A DNA stretch of 64,000 bases, taken from positions 14,724,880-14,788,879 of the forward strand of contig NC_082603.1 of the NCBI RefSeq assembly GCF_030936135.1, given 5' to 3'. Shown piece by piece: positions 1-14,200 of this stretch. Position numbers and translations under genes: made by a program. A model generated the notes under the pieces. The model saw only the letters and a list, made by a program, of their open reading frames with translations, ran no database searches and was not told where the DNA came from. Each line of letters opens with the position of its first letter. The stretch's first letter is position 1. This stretch comes from Gavia stellata. Taxonomy: Eukaryota; Chordata; Aves; Gaviiformes; Gaviidae.

Positions 1-211
1 AGAAGTCAATTTGTCAACTTCTGTGACTGAAAACTCATTATAAACATTCTGTTTACACATCTGTTAAACAGGTAACTAAATAGCATAATGTAGCAATACT
101 AGCTTAATGTATTCTGTCTCTTTGACCCTGGCTGCTTATTCTCACTACTTGAATGCAAAGCTATCTTGACATATTTTTTTCTCAAGTTAACATTACAAAC
201 CAGATCAGATT

Positions 212-230
212 AAAAAAAAAAAAAAAAAAA
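212..230 (+). repeat. Poly(A) run, 19 A
   Basis: An uninterrupted A19 tract. No retrotransposed gene or SINE could be recognised upstream of it. Confidence 0.9.
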
Positions 231-3200
231 TCACCAAAAAGGCTGTTTGTCTGGTTGATTCAGTTTTGAAAACAATTCCCTTGTACTCTTACAGATTTTC
301 CCTTCTCTTATGCCAGTTTTAAGCATGTAGAATCATACTGTGAACAGAACACAGGTTTAAAAAAAGGCTGAAAATGCATTTTTATATCTAGAACATTCTG
401 CAGCTGTTCACAAACAGTTGGGCAATCAAAACTGCGAAGGCAACATGGTACAGAATCAATCCCACTATACCTTAAGTCAATATTGCCACCACACGCTATG
501 TTGTGAAAATGTGATCAAAATTACCAGCAACTCAGCTAAGTGCTTAAAGGCTATTAGAATATGTACCCTTAAAACCAGCACTTTGAAAGTATTATGGAGA
601 GCACATAGTTAGATTCTAAATAGTTGTCCCCCCCATAATTATGATGGCACAGTTTCCTGAACTGGGATACTTTTTGGACTTCCGTATCGGAGGGGATAAT
701 GATTCCCAATTGGTATGAATAACAGCAACCTGACTGATGTCAATAAAGCAATACTGATTTACAATAGCTGAGAATCTAGGGCTTAAATTCAACATATGCA
801 AAACAGATAAATGCCTTTTCCCCAAATCATGTACATTATTTATTGAAACAAAAAGTTATTTTGGATAACTTTTGGATAAGGACTTTCCTTTGAAATGTAT
901 TTCAGTATTGCCTTCTTCCCAAGTCTTCTTGTGTTCACACTGGGACCTCTACACAATTCTGTGTGGGTACACAAATGTGTACATTTAATTAAGCTAAACA
1001 AAAAGATCTAGATAAATTTTTGACAAAAAAGATTCACTTGCTATTAGAAAAAGCACAAACCATACACTTCAATAGATCATGAAATAAAGAAGTCTGAGGG
1101 CTTATTTTTATACTTAGAATTACACACAAAGTCCTTATAATTAAAAAGAAAAACAAGAAGAAAAAAGAGCAAAACATAACAAATGAGCATAGACATTCAT
1201 GCAAGTTTATATTTGTTCCCTCTTTTACATCTGCACCAAAATGACTAACTCTTATGCAAGAATAAGAAATTGCCATAGATACTGCACATTATGAAGACTT
1301 CTTTATGTTCTTTAACATAAATATGTGTAGTCTTTTTTTTGCATACGTCTTTAATTGCTGTCTTATCTGATCAACAGGGTGTGGTGCAACCAACATCCTC
1401 ACCAACTGCAACCACCTTCAACCCATGAAAACACATCTCTGAACTGTGTTTCTGATAATAACAAGCCCATGAGACACCTTCATCCGTACAGAGAGAATAC
1501 TAAACAATGTGAAAAGATGTGTTGCTAGGAAAATTAGTTACTTGCTTTTACTTACTAAAACTTTAGCGCAACTTATGTACACACATTCACATATAACTTC
1601 TACCAACATAAACGCTCGAGACAAACATTTTGTGGAGCTGTAACACAAATGTTAAATGATGAACAGCTGACAATTCACAAACAATATAAGCATAGGTTTA
1701 AAGTATTTTTTCAGTAGAATAAAAGCAGAATATGTAATCTAGGAAGGGATGTACTAGAAATTTGTGCTACCTACACAAGAACTCAATTTGGTTTACTGAA
1801 CACTTACTCATACTTCTAAGAGCTGATAGAAAATGGAGGAAGAACAGCTGATGATTGAATTGGTCTCTGCCCAAAGATGAAAAGGACAAGAATATTGTTA
1901 ACATTAATTAGATTTCTTCTCTCACTTGGAATTTGGCAAAACACAATTTTTTTCCAAGAACTTAGTTACATGGCTTCAATTACTGGGCTAAACAATTTTT
2001 ATTACTTTATGGGTTTGTCTTCAAATCATACACAAAGACTATTAAACTAACATATTAATGGAATAATTGTGTTTATTTTAAAAGAGCATTTCTCTATGTT
2101 TAACAAAGTCATACGTTAACACATTAATGAGTTTCTGATGCAAGTATGACTATTTCATGTAAGCATAAGCTGCACTGCTTACACTAAAAAGATAAGCAAA
2201 AAAAATGTTACTCTTAGTAAAATGGCACCAAGTCCCAGTGGGATCTGAATCCAGAACAACCACCACATTACAACTCTTGCCAACTTCAGGCAAAAGCTGG
2301 CTGGAGGCTCTCATTCTTCCCAGCATTTTTAGATGGAAGGACAAGTAATCATGCACATGTGTGTATGAAAAGCTTGCTGAGATGATGGGCTAGCCACAAC
2401 GCCAAAATCAAGGTCATTAAAGACACTGCATATGGAAAGGGTCATTTTGCTAGGAACAGACCAATTACCAGTGAGCATATATAATGACTATTCATGATGT
2501 CAAAGCAGCTTGCCACACTGCTTTCATCTGCCAGCAGACAAATGCCTATACAAGAATGTTGCAGCTGTCAAGGGAATATTTGACTCAATGTATGTATCTT
2601 GGAATGGGTTCTGTAGGCAGTCTGGCCTCTGTCCTGAGGTCCTAGAGAGGATAATTCCACAAAATGACAATGTACGAGACCACAGAAATTCAAACCATAG
2701 CCTTGATATTACAAGCCTAGTTGATTTCAGCTGTTCCAACAGAAAGAACCAGTTATTATACACAAATGTCTCACTGACCAAAATTAAGAATAAGAATTTT
2801 TTTCTTCCTTTTCCCTCAGCACTGTTTATCCCATAACTCTTTAAAGCAAAACATGTATGCAGGCTGTTGAACAAAGACACATGTCTAGAATTCTCTGCCT
2901 CTCAGTGCTGTGGTACAGATAGAGACTTCTTTACTCTGACTGCGACTTTAAGACAAATGCACATACAGCAATGCAATCACTCAGCTCCGGTGGAACAGCT
3001 CCAATCAAACTGGAGCAGATTAACAAGTCACAGAAGACAACCAAAGGAAAAAAAAAAGGAAAAGAAAAGAAAAAGAGAAATGCTACATTCTCAGGCATAA
3101 CGGCATTTAAAGAAACTAATTCTTGAAACCATAAGGTTGTCCTCAGCTAGTAGAAATCAGTTTAAAAATAAGGTCTTTTCTGCTACGAATAAAAAGGTAT

Positions 3201-4847
3201 CAGCTTGGTCTATCAGAAGTCATACTACATTTTTAAATGGGAGTTTTTAGTGCAGGTAGTGCCTTTATCCTATACTGTCAGGTACACACTACAATTCTAA
3301 AAACAGTGAAGAAAATAATTATCCTCTCCCATTCATTTGTTCATAATTCTCAACATAAAGAAGCTGCAATGAATGATAGTGAAAATTGCTGTAGTTCCTC
3401 AGGAGCTCTTCCATTAGAAATTCTTCCGATCACTCGGGCTGACTACCAAGACCACATGCAGAATTCTGATCCCCGAGCTACCATAAGAGATGGCACAATT
3501 CCCTCTGGAAGCAAGACCGGGCCTAAATGCATGCATATCCCAGCGTCTGAAGACTTATGGAAGACAACAGACTGTAAGACAAAATAGAAATCTCTGCACT
3601 GAATCCTTTCTTAATCAGCATGTGAATGTCTCATGAATCAAGCAGTGCTATAATTCATTAATATGATAAATAAGCATTATAATATACTTTCTGTATGATT
3701 TGGGAAAACACACACATGAATTTTAAGTTTTGGTTCATGTTATGGAATGATACAGTTGCTATAGGTTTGTATACCACTGTAAATATGTATCTATGTTTGC
3801 TGACCAGGACTGTATGACATTTTTCCCTGGAAAGATATTTAGGGAAACTAGCAAATTTAATGACTGAACTCTGGCTATACAACAGGAATACTAAAAAAGC
3901 AAACTAAAACTATAACTTTGCCTTGTTTGTAGGGAAGAGAGGGCAGAGGGTAAAAATATACAAATATCAGGTTAAAAAGGGAAAGATGCTGGTAGGACTT
4001 TTAATGGACTCTAAGAAACATACTGAAGGATTTAGCCCGGAGAAAATAAACGATGAGCATGTTTAGCCAAAGACTCTGTAGCTCAAGGACAAACCAGAAA
4101 GACACAGGACCATGTGCCAGACACAACCCAGAGGGATTAAAACACTTGAAGTGGTAAAACTTTTGGAGGGTGTTATTTTAACATAAGTAATAAATATATT
4201 ATCTCATACTGTTACAGTAAAGGACAACAGTGGCATCAGAATGAGTGTTTTGGGGCATGCTCTCATATCTGTCATGGTATCCTTCAAGAAAAAGCTCAAC
4301 AAAAACACCCAGGATTCTGGGAAATGGTTTTTAACCTGAAGTAAGATCTTGAGATAGCTGCTTAGTTGCATTAGGCAGTTGAACAGTGGATTCAAGCACA
4401 AGGATGAGAGTGCTAAAATATGAAACCTTCTTTCAAGTGTGTTCCTGAGACCTCAGCCTCGGGGCAGTAACCAGATTCTGTTTTGTTTCCAAAGATATAA
4501 AGCACACTGGATCCAAGAAGTGCAGCCCAACACTTCAGTATGGTATAATCAACTGGAGAGGGTAACCAGATATCTAACAAATACTACTCAGATTCTCATT
4601 TTAAATTGTTCATGTTTCCAGTTCAAATTGTATCAGGACAAGAGATGCTTTTGAAAAATGTTAACCTCAAATTCCTTTTGATGAAATACAAAACCAGTAT
4701 AGTGATAAGCCACAGTGGGGATTTTTCAGTGATAGCGACAGATCTTTCTTATCACCTGAATTTATTATTTTCTATTTAGGAGAATATTCTGGTGTTACAG
4801 CTCAACTCCAAACCTTCATTAAGAGTATATATAGGAAGCACTACTAA

Positions 4848-4879
4848 GCAGTCAAAACAGGATGCAGTCAAAAAAGGAT
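4848..4879 (+). repeat. 16-bp tandem duplication
   Basis: GCAGTCAAAACAGGAT is followed directly by GCAGTCAAAAAAGGAT, one mismatch between copies. Confidence 0.9.
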
Positions 4880-5964
4880 GCCCACATATCTCCATGAATG
4901 CACATCTACCAGTTTACACACCAATTTCATTGGCACATGCTGCATTCAAATAACAATAAACCTGCTATTTCTTCTACAGCCAGAGGTACTTGGGAGTTTA
5001 CTAAAATTGGATCTGAGAAGTTTTGTTTAACTTTTAATGCAAGTTTTCTGCTCCCTAAAATATTTATTTTAATAAATTTTTACAAATAACTCAGATTTAT
5101 TTATTTTTTTTTTTTAACCTGTCACACAGAGTTTTCATTATCAGAAGGCAGAGTCTTACAAATTAGTGCATGCTGACCTGGACAGGGGCACAGACCCAGA
5201 ACCTCTGGTCTCTCCTCAGTTAGCTGGGTGAGAAGATACTTCAGGCTAGAAGCCCTGCAAGTTGTGCTACTGCAGCCCTGTATCTCAGCTGCTATGTGCT
5301 GGCTCTCAGATGAACCTGGCTGAATCTATCTTTGTAGACATGACCTAAAAAAATTCTCTCAAAGCTATGAAGGGAGATGCAGTTTGGATTTTTCTTGTGT
5401 CAACTTGTGACCATTGTGACCAAACTAAAACTGAACACAATCTTAAAAAAATCTGCATTAAAGACTTGGGTACTAACAGTTTATTTACCCTCCTCCTAGG
5501 GCAATCAATAATAACAATAAAAAAGCCTATTAATAATTAACATTATTTTAAAATGTTGCTTGCCCCAGGTAAGTGGAATTCTGCAGAATAAATATTAACC
5601 TGGATTTAAATTGAAGTTGAAAGAATGAGATTTTCAAATATCTACACTCAAATGATCTGTGAATATAGAGAATTGATTAAAGAAAATCTTGTTAACTTCA
5701 GCCAGACCAAAGACTTGGGTCAATATTGATCTTTTAACTATCTCATAAGTCTCTTGCAGATAGATATGGATTATCAGTCCCATAACACATACCAATTCAT
5801 TTTCTACAGAGAACAGTGTTTACTGTCACTGCACTTTCACTCTTCAATGTGGACACAACTAGTTGCTAAACCCACTAGCAAGTTGAATAATTACAATATT
5901 TCCTTCATAAATTGACTGCAGAAGCATATTATTTTTTAAATGGTCAATCCTTAAATGTGAAGCT

Positions 5965-5994
5965 TTCAGTTTCTACTATTTCAGTTTCTACTAT
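5965..5994 (+). repeat. 15-bp tandem duplication
   Basis: TTCAGTTTCTACTAT occurs twice in tandem without mismatch, then a T run. Confidence 0.9.
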
Positions 5995-8171
5995 TTTTTT
6001 TTCCCCAGAATAAACATTTCCTAAAAAAAAAGTTACAGGATTGCAAACAGGAACCAATGACTACCTGAACCAATGTCAAATTCAGAGAAGACAAAGAACT
6101 TGCCTGTTTAGTATAGAACTTACAATTCTTCCTCCAATGAATGAAGATGATTTTTTTTTTCCCTCGGATAAGGATTTTGACCAAATCCCATACCAAGACT
6201 AACATGAGGCTCATATAACACATAGCAAGTCACATAAAGATATGCAGCAAGTGTTTAATCTTCAGTGGAAAAGTCTAGTGGTTAACCATGCAAACAAATT
6301 ATTTAACATTTTCCTCGGGAATCATTGCATTTCCATGTCCAGAGTGGTTAACATTTGCATGTCATTTCAGTAACACATAGTTATGGCCAGGACATCCAGA
6401 GTCTGTATCCCCTAAAGCAAAAACGGGGAGGTTAATGTTCTAAGGCACTTGATTCAACCAGACTACTAAATTTTCCTTCCCCTGTAGATGATCTAATGGA
6501 GGTGATTTAGACAACCAGAGCTGGAAAACTACTGCTCAGCTACATGAATCATGAGTCTACAGAATGCTTAAATTCAGAAAAAGACTGAGGGTAGCAACAT
6601 GCAAATTGACAAAATTCTTTAAGAAATGCAATTGCAGAAATAATAAATAAAACATGGGATGTCTGTAAAGAGGTATCATGCATAGGAACAAAAAAGAAAA
6701 GCAATTTTTCCTCTGCCTGTGAGGCCAGCAATGGTATTTCCTGTGTCTTACTAGAAGACCACCGAATAGCTCACAGTCCTTCCCATTAGAAAGATACAGA
6801 GAGAAAGAAAGAGTTGTGTAAGACAGGAAAGGTCACAAACACACATGCAAACGCAGAATAAAGCCAATAGAATAGGAATAATAACAGAAGGTGAAAATAT
6901 AACCTGTTTGTAGCAAATTAGGATGGCAAATCTAGGCATAAACAACATGCAGTATCTTAAGTACTCATCAGAAAAAAAAATAATTTCTCAATGGAAAGAT
7001 AAAGTACCGTGTTGAATAATCCATCTTTGGACTTAAAAGTCATTGATGCTTTGAAATATTAGATCGGTGTAGTGTTTCTTTAAAAACTAAATGTTGTAAT
7101 CCCTTACATGGCAGAAACCACTTTTTGCAACTTCCCTTATGCTTAATATAAAAAGCAAGAACAAAAAGATGTATCAAAGATAATTTACTTCTGTGTTTCT
7201 AGAGGCAGACCAAAAGTAACTGAAGGGTTGAAGTGTAAGAACAGGCTTATTTATTGCTCTGATAAAACTGGTAGCAGCACACAGCCTGTAATTGCCTTTG
7301 TACAACTCTCCTGCTACAATCACTATTTCAGTAACTCCGGGTTAGCGGATAGACTACTTAATCCAATAAGTCTTCTCCCTGTCTGCAGAACTTCTCTGAA
7401 GCTGAAAACAAGGTGGTCCACATTGCCCAAGAACTGCATGACAGGATCTTCTCTTATGACACTATTTCAAATAATGCTGCATACCTCAGGAGCAAAATCC
7501 TCCCCTTAAATCTACATGATAAATTTTGATTGGGGCAGTCTACTCTTCCTATTGCTATGAGTGTAAACTGAAGTTTGCAGTGCACCAAAAATCAAATTTA
7601 CAGTTATCAGAACTTGAGAGAATAGCTCTCTTCTTTGAATTCTTTTTTTCCCAAAATTTAGTACCAAAGAATCTGCAGTTGAGTATTTGTTCCTCACCTA
7701 GCCATTTTGTTTTGTTGACCTTTTCTAAAACACAAATGGATCTATAAAGTACCACAATATATGATAAACTGAAAATGGCATCATGCAATTAAAAAAAAAA
7801 AATCTAAAGGAAGTAAAACTTGGCATGATTTATACTTAAAACAGAGGAGGCTACTACAAAGGTGATGTTCTATAGTGGCATATACATTTCCATGTAATCT
7901 GTAGATTTCCTCAAGAAAGCATGCACACCGTCATTAATCTCACGGGCAGAATTTGGCAATGTATTATTTACAAGCAACACAAAGCTCTCTTATTTAACTT
8001 AACCAAAATGCTAATGCTGCAATTGCTCAAGAGATTCACACAACTCACACACCCACTGAAATATGAGCATCCAGTTCAAATTAAGTTTTTGAACATCTCA
8101 CTATGAATTCCCCAAATCCCAAAATGCACTATAATTCCTTCTGCCAAGATAGGTTTTCATTATTACATCAC

Positions 8172-8273
8172 CTTTCTCATAGAGCTCCTCCATTGCTCTC
8201 CAGGTTTCAGCTCGGACCTCTCGATTGCTTTTACCCGGAACGTGTGCATCAGGCCAGTGTATTAAATAAAGAT
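8172..8273 (-). CDS. Aldo-keto reductase exon 3 (catalytic His)
   Basis: Found by joining to exon 2 in phase. Acceptor cttttttag at 8274, donor GAGAAAG|gtgatg at 8171. Length 102 nt. Encodes [20 protein letters not shown] and [21 protein letters not shown] carries the active-site histidine and directly continues GVEYLD of exon 2. It leaves in phase 1, so at least one further exon must follow to the left. Confidence 0.9.
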
Positions 8274-11200
8274 CTAAAAAAGAAACAGAACCAGACTACT
8301 CATTAAAGTGTCCAAAAATATATATATATCAAACCATGTGAAACAGCATTTTCCCTCCATAATGGCCCCTAAAATATTATCATCAAAATAGTTACAATTA
8401 CTACTCCATGATCATTACTGTCTACATCCATTTAATTTTAACAAACGAAATCTACAACATTTCATTAACAACTAAAGGTAGCAGAAGTTGCACATGCGCC
8501 ACAAGTTTAGGACACTGCAATCAGAATTTCATGGTCACATATGCACTTAAAACTTTCAACACATAACAAGCCCCATTTAAATCAAAGGGATTTTGGTCAC
8601 TGGAATTAAGACTGGACTACTGCTGAAGTGCTAGAAGTCTTCAAGTTTATTGAAGATAAATATGTTTGGCAGTTCTATAGGTATTTTATACAACCTCAGC
8701 AGTGGGTCTGGTTTTTTCCTTTCTAAATAATACTTCCATTTATGAATTTCTGCTGGAAATTACATCACGTTCTTTTATGCATTTTTTGCTATAATTTTGT
8801 GGCAGCATTTGTGATTTTTTTAAAGCATTTTTAAAATATTATTTTAAGGGAACAAAATTATGCTTTACTACATTTTATTAAATGTTAGCACAATTTCAAA
8901 CACAATTAAGATTTACTGCTGATGAAATTATCCAAGCAGCTATTGAAACTGGCTGTCTCAGGAAATTTTTTTGTGATGTCTCCATGCAAGAGAAGACTAT
9001 CCTTCTACTCAAAAAGGAAGCATTTCCAACATAAATTAAAAATGAGAAATTTACATATATTGGACTTAGAGTTCCAAATCAGATTACTTACATTTCAGAA
9101 ATTATAGGATCTATTACTGCTTTATAAGTTTGTAGACACTCCTAGACATTCTGAAGGCAAAACTTAAGAGATACTTTGAAAACAATTACATTTCTATTTA
9201 AATCCTAACTGCAGATTAAACAACTGCAGGCATCCCAGTCAAAGAGGTTTTGGTCTCTGCCTTATACATTAGTCTGACACAAAACAGGAAAAGGAAATAA
9301 ATGCATGACTGAGATGTGCATCATTGTCTTTGTGCTTTATAATATTCCTTTTCTCAGAGTTCAAATACAGAGTTAAGAAATAAAAAAATAGACTCGTTTG
9401 CAGTGAGCAGAGATTTTTGTTCTTACCACACCATGCATTTACAGCACCTCTTTGTGACAATACAGCTCCTCTACCGTATTTTTTTTATTCACATTTAAGG
9501 ACTGCACTAATGATTACTATACCACTGGGCTGGTATATTAGCTTTCCACCTCTATAAATACAAATTCAACCTTGATTTAACAGGAAAAGGTAACATGAAA
9601 TTCACTACAATGCACCAGTTCCCATTTGGGTACGTCATTGCAACACTGTTAAAGAGAGTATTTTGCTTACACTAAGAATCTAATTAGAACAGTACAGAAT
9701 TTTGTACAGTAAGATACATTACAGATGTATCGAGGAAAAAATATTTTGGGTGTATCACAAAAATCATGAGCTAAATTTGTACTTTCTGATATCAATAACC
9801 CATTAGACTTTTAAACACAATTGTTCAGACAAGCAAGTATCACTCATCTATAATGATTTGCAGCATCTGGATTTATGTCACATTTAAAGAGAAAGTTGCT
9901 CATTCTTTGCCCTTATATACATAAAATCAACTCCCAATTTAGCAAAGAGTAAAAAACCACATGTAGTCTTGTTCATCACTGATCTGCGAATAATTACTTC
10001 TTCTCTAATTGCTCTGAAGTAAGAAGTTGTATTTACTAAGAATAAATACCAAGATATGGTATTGGAATAAATACCAATTTCTGTGACATTTAAGTGAAAA
10101 CTAATATTGGGATCTTGATTAAAGTATTTGGTAAGGGTATGTTCAAAACTTAGGACTACTCTAATTCTGTTGCCAATAAAGTCTCTTAAAATTTCCACTG
10201 ACTTAGGTTAGACACAATCCCAAGGATTAGCTTTAGGAATTGCTAATATCAAGTGTTCATTTTGATCCAAAATTACATGTGCCATTGGCAGTATTTACTG
10301 CATAGAGACTACCATGTTTTAATTTAAAATTTTTGCTTGGATAAAGCAAATTATCATATACAAGTAGGTGTAAGTTACTGGTATCTGATGCCTACTTCAT
10401 GTAAAAATTAAAGAATTACATATCTTTAATTGCTGCTTGTTATGTTCTCCAAATCAGACTAGTAAGAACTGCTTAACTATGCAGAAACATATTGTAGAGC
10501 ACCAACAAAAAATAATCATTAACTTCAGCAAAATTTCACCAAAAGCTACGTTTCCAAAAGCCTGAATATTCAGTTAGACATCACAGTTTGCAAATGTTCA
10601 CAGAAATAGCTACACCATGGATTTCCACATACAAAGATGCTTTGTACTCAGCCCAAGAAATTGAAGCACTCTCAGAAGAATGACTTTTAACAGATTTGGT
10701 AACTGAAAGATCTCTGGCCTTGGATATTTAAAAGATGCAGTACATCACCCTTCCATATATTAGTGTCTGAGACCTCTTCAATGCATACATGATTAGCTGT
10801 CGGTCCTTTATTTTAGAAAGGTGATGTTATCAGGTATGTGATGTCCATATCATCCTATTATGTTTATTTTAATTTAGGCTTTTTGTTGAAATAAAAAAAA
10901 AAAATCACAAAGTACAGTCCTCCTCATTGCAAGAAGTTTTCGCAAAAGATGTGGGGCAAAGGTACCTTATCTCAGAGATAGAGTAGAACGGTCTTTCTGT
11001 CAGTCATGCAGAAACCACCCCAGCACAGCTAGAAGCGGAAGGAATACAATGTACCTTGCAATGAGCAATGGAGCTGCCACTCTATTTAAATAAACTAAGC
11101 ATAGTTCATTTTATTACTTCTGCTGCATCTGTTAGAAAACTTTCCATAATAACCTGTAGGCCAATAAAAACAGTAAGTACCTCACAAAACAAGGTCTACA

Positions 11201-14200
11201 ATTTCAACTTCATTCGTACACACATTCACACCTACACCCACACACTTTCTTTTGCTTAAAATATTTCCCCTCCTGGGGGATTACACGAACACAAACTCTT
11301 ATTTTCATTTTGGATGCAAGAAATTAGTTTCAAATTATTTATCAAAATAGCTTAAGGTTCCAGTAATCAAGAAGTGTGTAACTATCACTGGAGGTTTTTA
11401 AGAACAGACTACATTTTTATCTGTCGAAAATGATGTGGTTATGCCTTGTAGTGTGGGATAGATTAATCAATACTTTGATATGTCTTCCAACCGTATTTTT
11501 TTTAAAATAATCTTAACTCAAAATAAGAACACCCACAATGATTCACAGTATCAGGATGCACTTGAGAAAGTAGGTAAATCTTGAAACATTCACAATCAAA
11601 TTTTGTATTTACCAGCTTTTGCAGCATCCTTTACAGACAGTCAAGCTGTAGTGGTGCAGTGGTGAGGGCCTAAAGTTCATTCAAATGTCAAAACCCAGTG
11701 CTGCAGGAAAACTAAAATTAACATGTGAACTGCTTTCACACAGACATTTAAAACAGAGTGGCTTATTCCTTCTTAGTGGTTGCAGCACCTACAATCAACA
11801 CAATTCCTCTTAACTCAAAAGTACAGGGACATTTTACACATTTAAAAGCCAGCAGCATGTTGTCATGAAAATAAAGGTTTGCAATTCTATTTAAATCCCT
11901 AATACAATATTAAAAAAGGTCAAAATTCACTATAACAAACCTAGTTCTGAAGAACAAGCCCTGGCTCATATCAAACCTAAAAGCAAAAGTATATTTTTTT
12001 CAACGTTTAGCACAGTTATCTTAATGCAATGATTGTATTTTCCCTGCTTTTCTCAATCGTCACTGCACTTAGTATGTACATGATGTATTTTTCTCTCCTG
12101 CCCAATCTTTTTTTGTTGTTGTTGTTTTTCTATTGGAACAAGGATCAATGTGAAACAACCTCCAAACTGTTCTGAATTCATACACAATCTGAACGGGGTG
12201 TATTGTCATCATTTATGTGATTTATCTACTACACTGAACATGCTGATAGAACATTTGTTCAACTCCAGCTGGGGATTTGTGATAGGTTAAATTTCCCTGA
12301 ACGTGACAGACTCTGAACAGTCAAAAGGAAAATAAAATTGTTCATGAATTTGGTAACCCACAAATCACATTCAAGAACAAGTTACTTTGGAAGTTTGATC
12401 CAAATCCCAAGGAATGTATTCTGCTACTGCCAAACCTGTAAGATTTGCTGCCATTTCATATTGGTTTACTGTGACTGCTAGTTGAGGACCACATTTAGAA
12501 AATGCAAGGAACAAAATATCTGTTACAACCACTGGCCACAAATAATACAAATTTCCAGCTTCTCATGGATATATAATCTACTGATTCAAATAAAAACCCT
12601 GGAACACTGCTCTTCTAATACCATTTGCCCAAAACGTGTTTATCAAAAAGGTTTCATAACAGTGTTTTATACGGAACACTTTCTGTTGAAAAGCTGCAAC
12701 TGCTTTCAGCAGTTCATCTGTTTCAACAGCTGGCATTCTATATACTGCTAAGGCACAGATTTATCAATTCTTGTTAGATTATTTCCCAAGTCTCTAATTC
12801 AGTCTGCATGGATGGACTGTGTAGCCAAGGTTCCTCAAGAAAATTAACAGGACCCTGCTTGGAACAAAGAGCTTAGCTGTACATTTAACTGCCAAGGCTC
12901 CTACAGCTTTTTCTTTTTGCAGTCTTCTGAATGACTAACTTTCCCTCCAACTTAAAGATCTAACTTCACAGATATATTATATATATAATATATATATATA
13001 ACTTCACAGATATATTTCATTTTCTATATGAACCATGTATCTTACAGAAATGCGTCAAATCAGCACCAATTTGGTTAATATCATATAATGAAATCAGGAA
13101 AGTCTGATTTAGTCACATTTCATGTACCTTTATTTCACATTCCTATTTCACAGAAAAACTGCCAGCTTTAACACATGCTTGTAACTAAAGAAGTTACTTT
13201 CCTAAATAAGCCTGGACACAAATTACCCTGTTATTACCAGATCTTTTCTTGTCATGGATTTCATGTCCCGTCTGTGGTATACACTGGCCAGCAGAAAAGG
13301 GACATAAAATGCAGGTATGAATGAAAACAGAGCTAGGATATCTAAGCTTAGTTTTACAAGCTTATAACCATTATTTTCAAACCCATCTTCTGCATTCCAT
13401 TTACTTTTGTTAGACTTGTGATAACCTTCAGAATTTCCATCAAAAAGCTAAGCATTGTTAAAACACTTGAAAAGTTCATGTTTCGAGACATTGCCACTTT
13501 TTGCTTAAAAATCCTTCCAGCTGGGTGCTTTCAGACAGGAGGTAAAGGACTCCCTAAAGCATGATGCTTTCTATGAACCCCATGAAACACACCATGTACT
13601 GTACCTCTTTCTAAGGGTCTACTTCACCAGCGTATATAGCACTAAATATAGAACTCAACCTTATCTCTTTCACTTGAGTGCAGATCACACTGTGTTTAAC
13701 AAAAATGGTCTGTGGAGTTGATCCAACAGAGATTAAACTCAAGCAGCCAAAACCGTTACTCCATTTGCCATCCCATCCTTCTTGTGGAGGTCACCATCCT
13801 CACTGACTGATCAGTGAATTGCACATGAAGTATTTCCTAAGCCGTCAGAGTTTACAAATTGTCAAGTTAAAGCAAACTGAAGCCAGCATTGATTTAGGTC
13901 ACTATGTCAGACTAAGTGGTGGTTTCAGGAAGTGCTTTATACATTTTTGAGACATCTCCGTATCAGTGAAAGAAAGGTGAGGAAGGAGGGAAGATGGGTG
14001 AGGGTATTAAAAAAAAAAGGGGGCGGGGGGGGAGAGGAAACTGGTATGACTGGTATGGAGGCAAATTGCACAGGCAGTTGTAATACTCCGTAATTTGTCT
14101 TACTAATACGAGCAAAAGAAGTCTCAGAGCTGAACATATCTGACAAACTGAAATTCTGTTTATGCCAGTCCAAGGATTCACTCACATGGTGACAGTATTT

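Larger units (their letters stand above)
1..8171. other. No recognised gene: reductase intron 3 or downstream DNA
   Basis: AT-rich single-copy-looking sequence. I searched the minus strand for the missing reductase exons (SxGVSNF, NQVE-HP, IPKS, HDGRHVSWDP-type motifs) and found none. Frames are all under 120 codons and unrecognised. Minor items are an A19 run (212-230), two small tandem duplications (4848-4879, 5965-5994) and two slightly GC-richer blocks (3380-3590, 5160-5330). Confidence 0.6.

Noticed and set aside
212-230. A19 run considered as the tail of a SINE or retrocopy
   Set aside because: No recognisable body, internal promoter or target-site duplication flanks it.
2150-2356. Minus-strand frame with SDPTGT, considered as the reductase C-terminus (SWDPT motif)
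   Set aside because: The surrounding residues do not match the aldo-keto reductase tail, there is no preceding HDGRH block, and it lacks a phase-compatible acceptor.
12961-13016. Flanking direct repeats considered as a transposon target-site duplication
   Set aside because: The 22 bp between the copies is only alternating A and T, so local slippage explains it better than an insertion.
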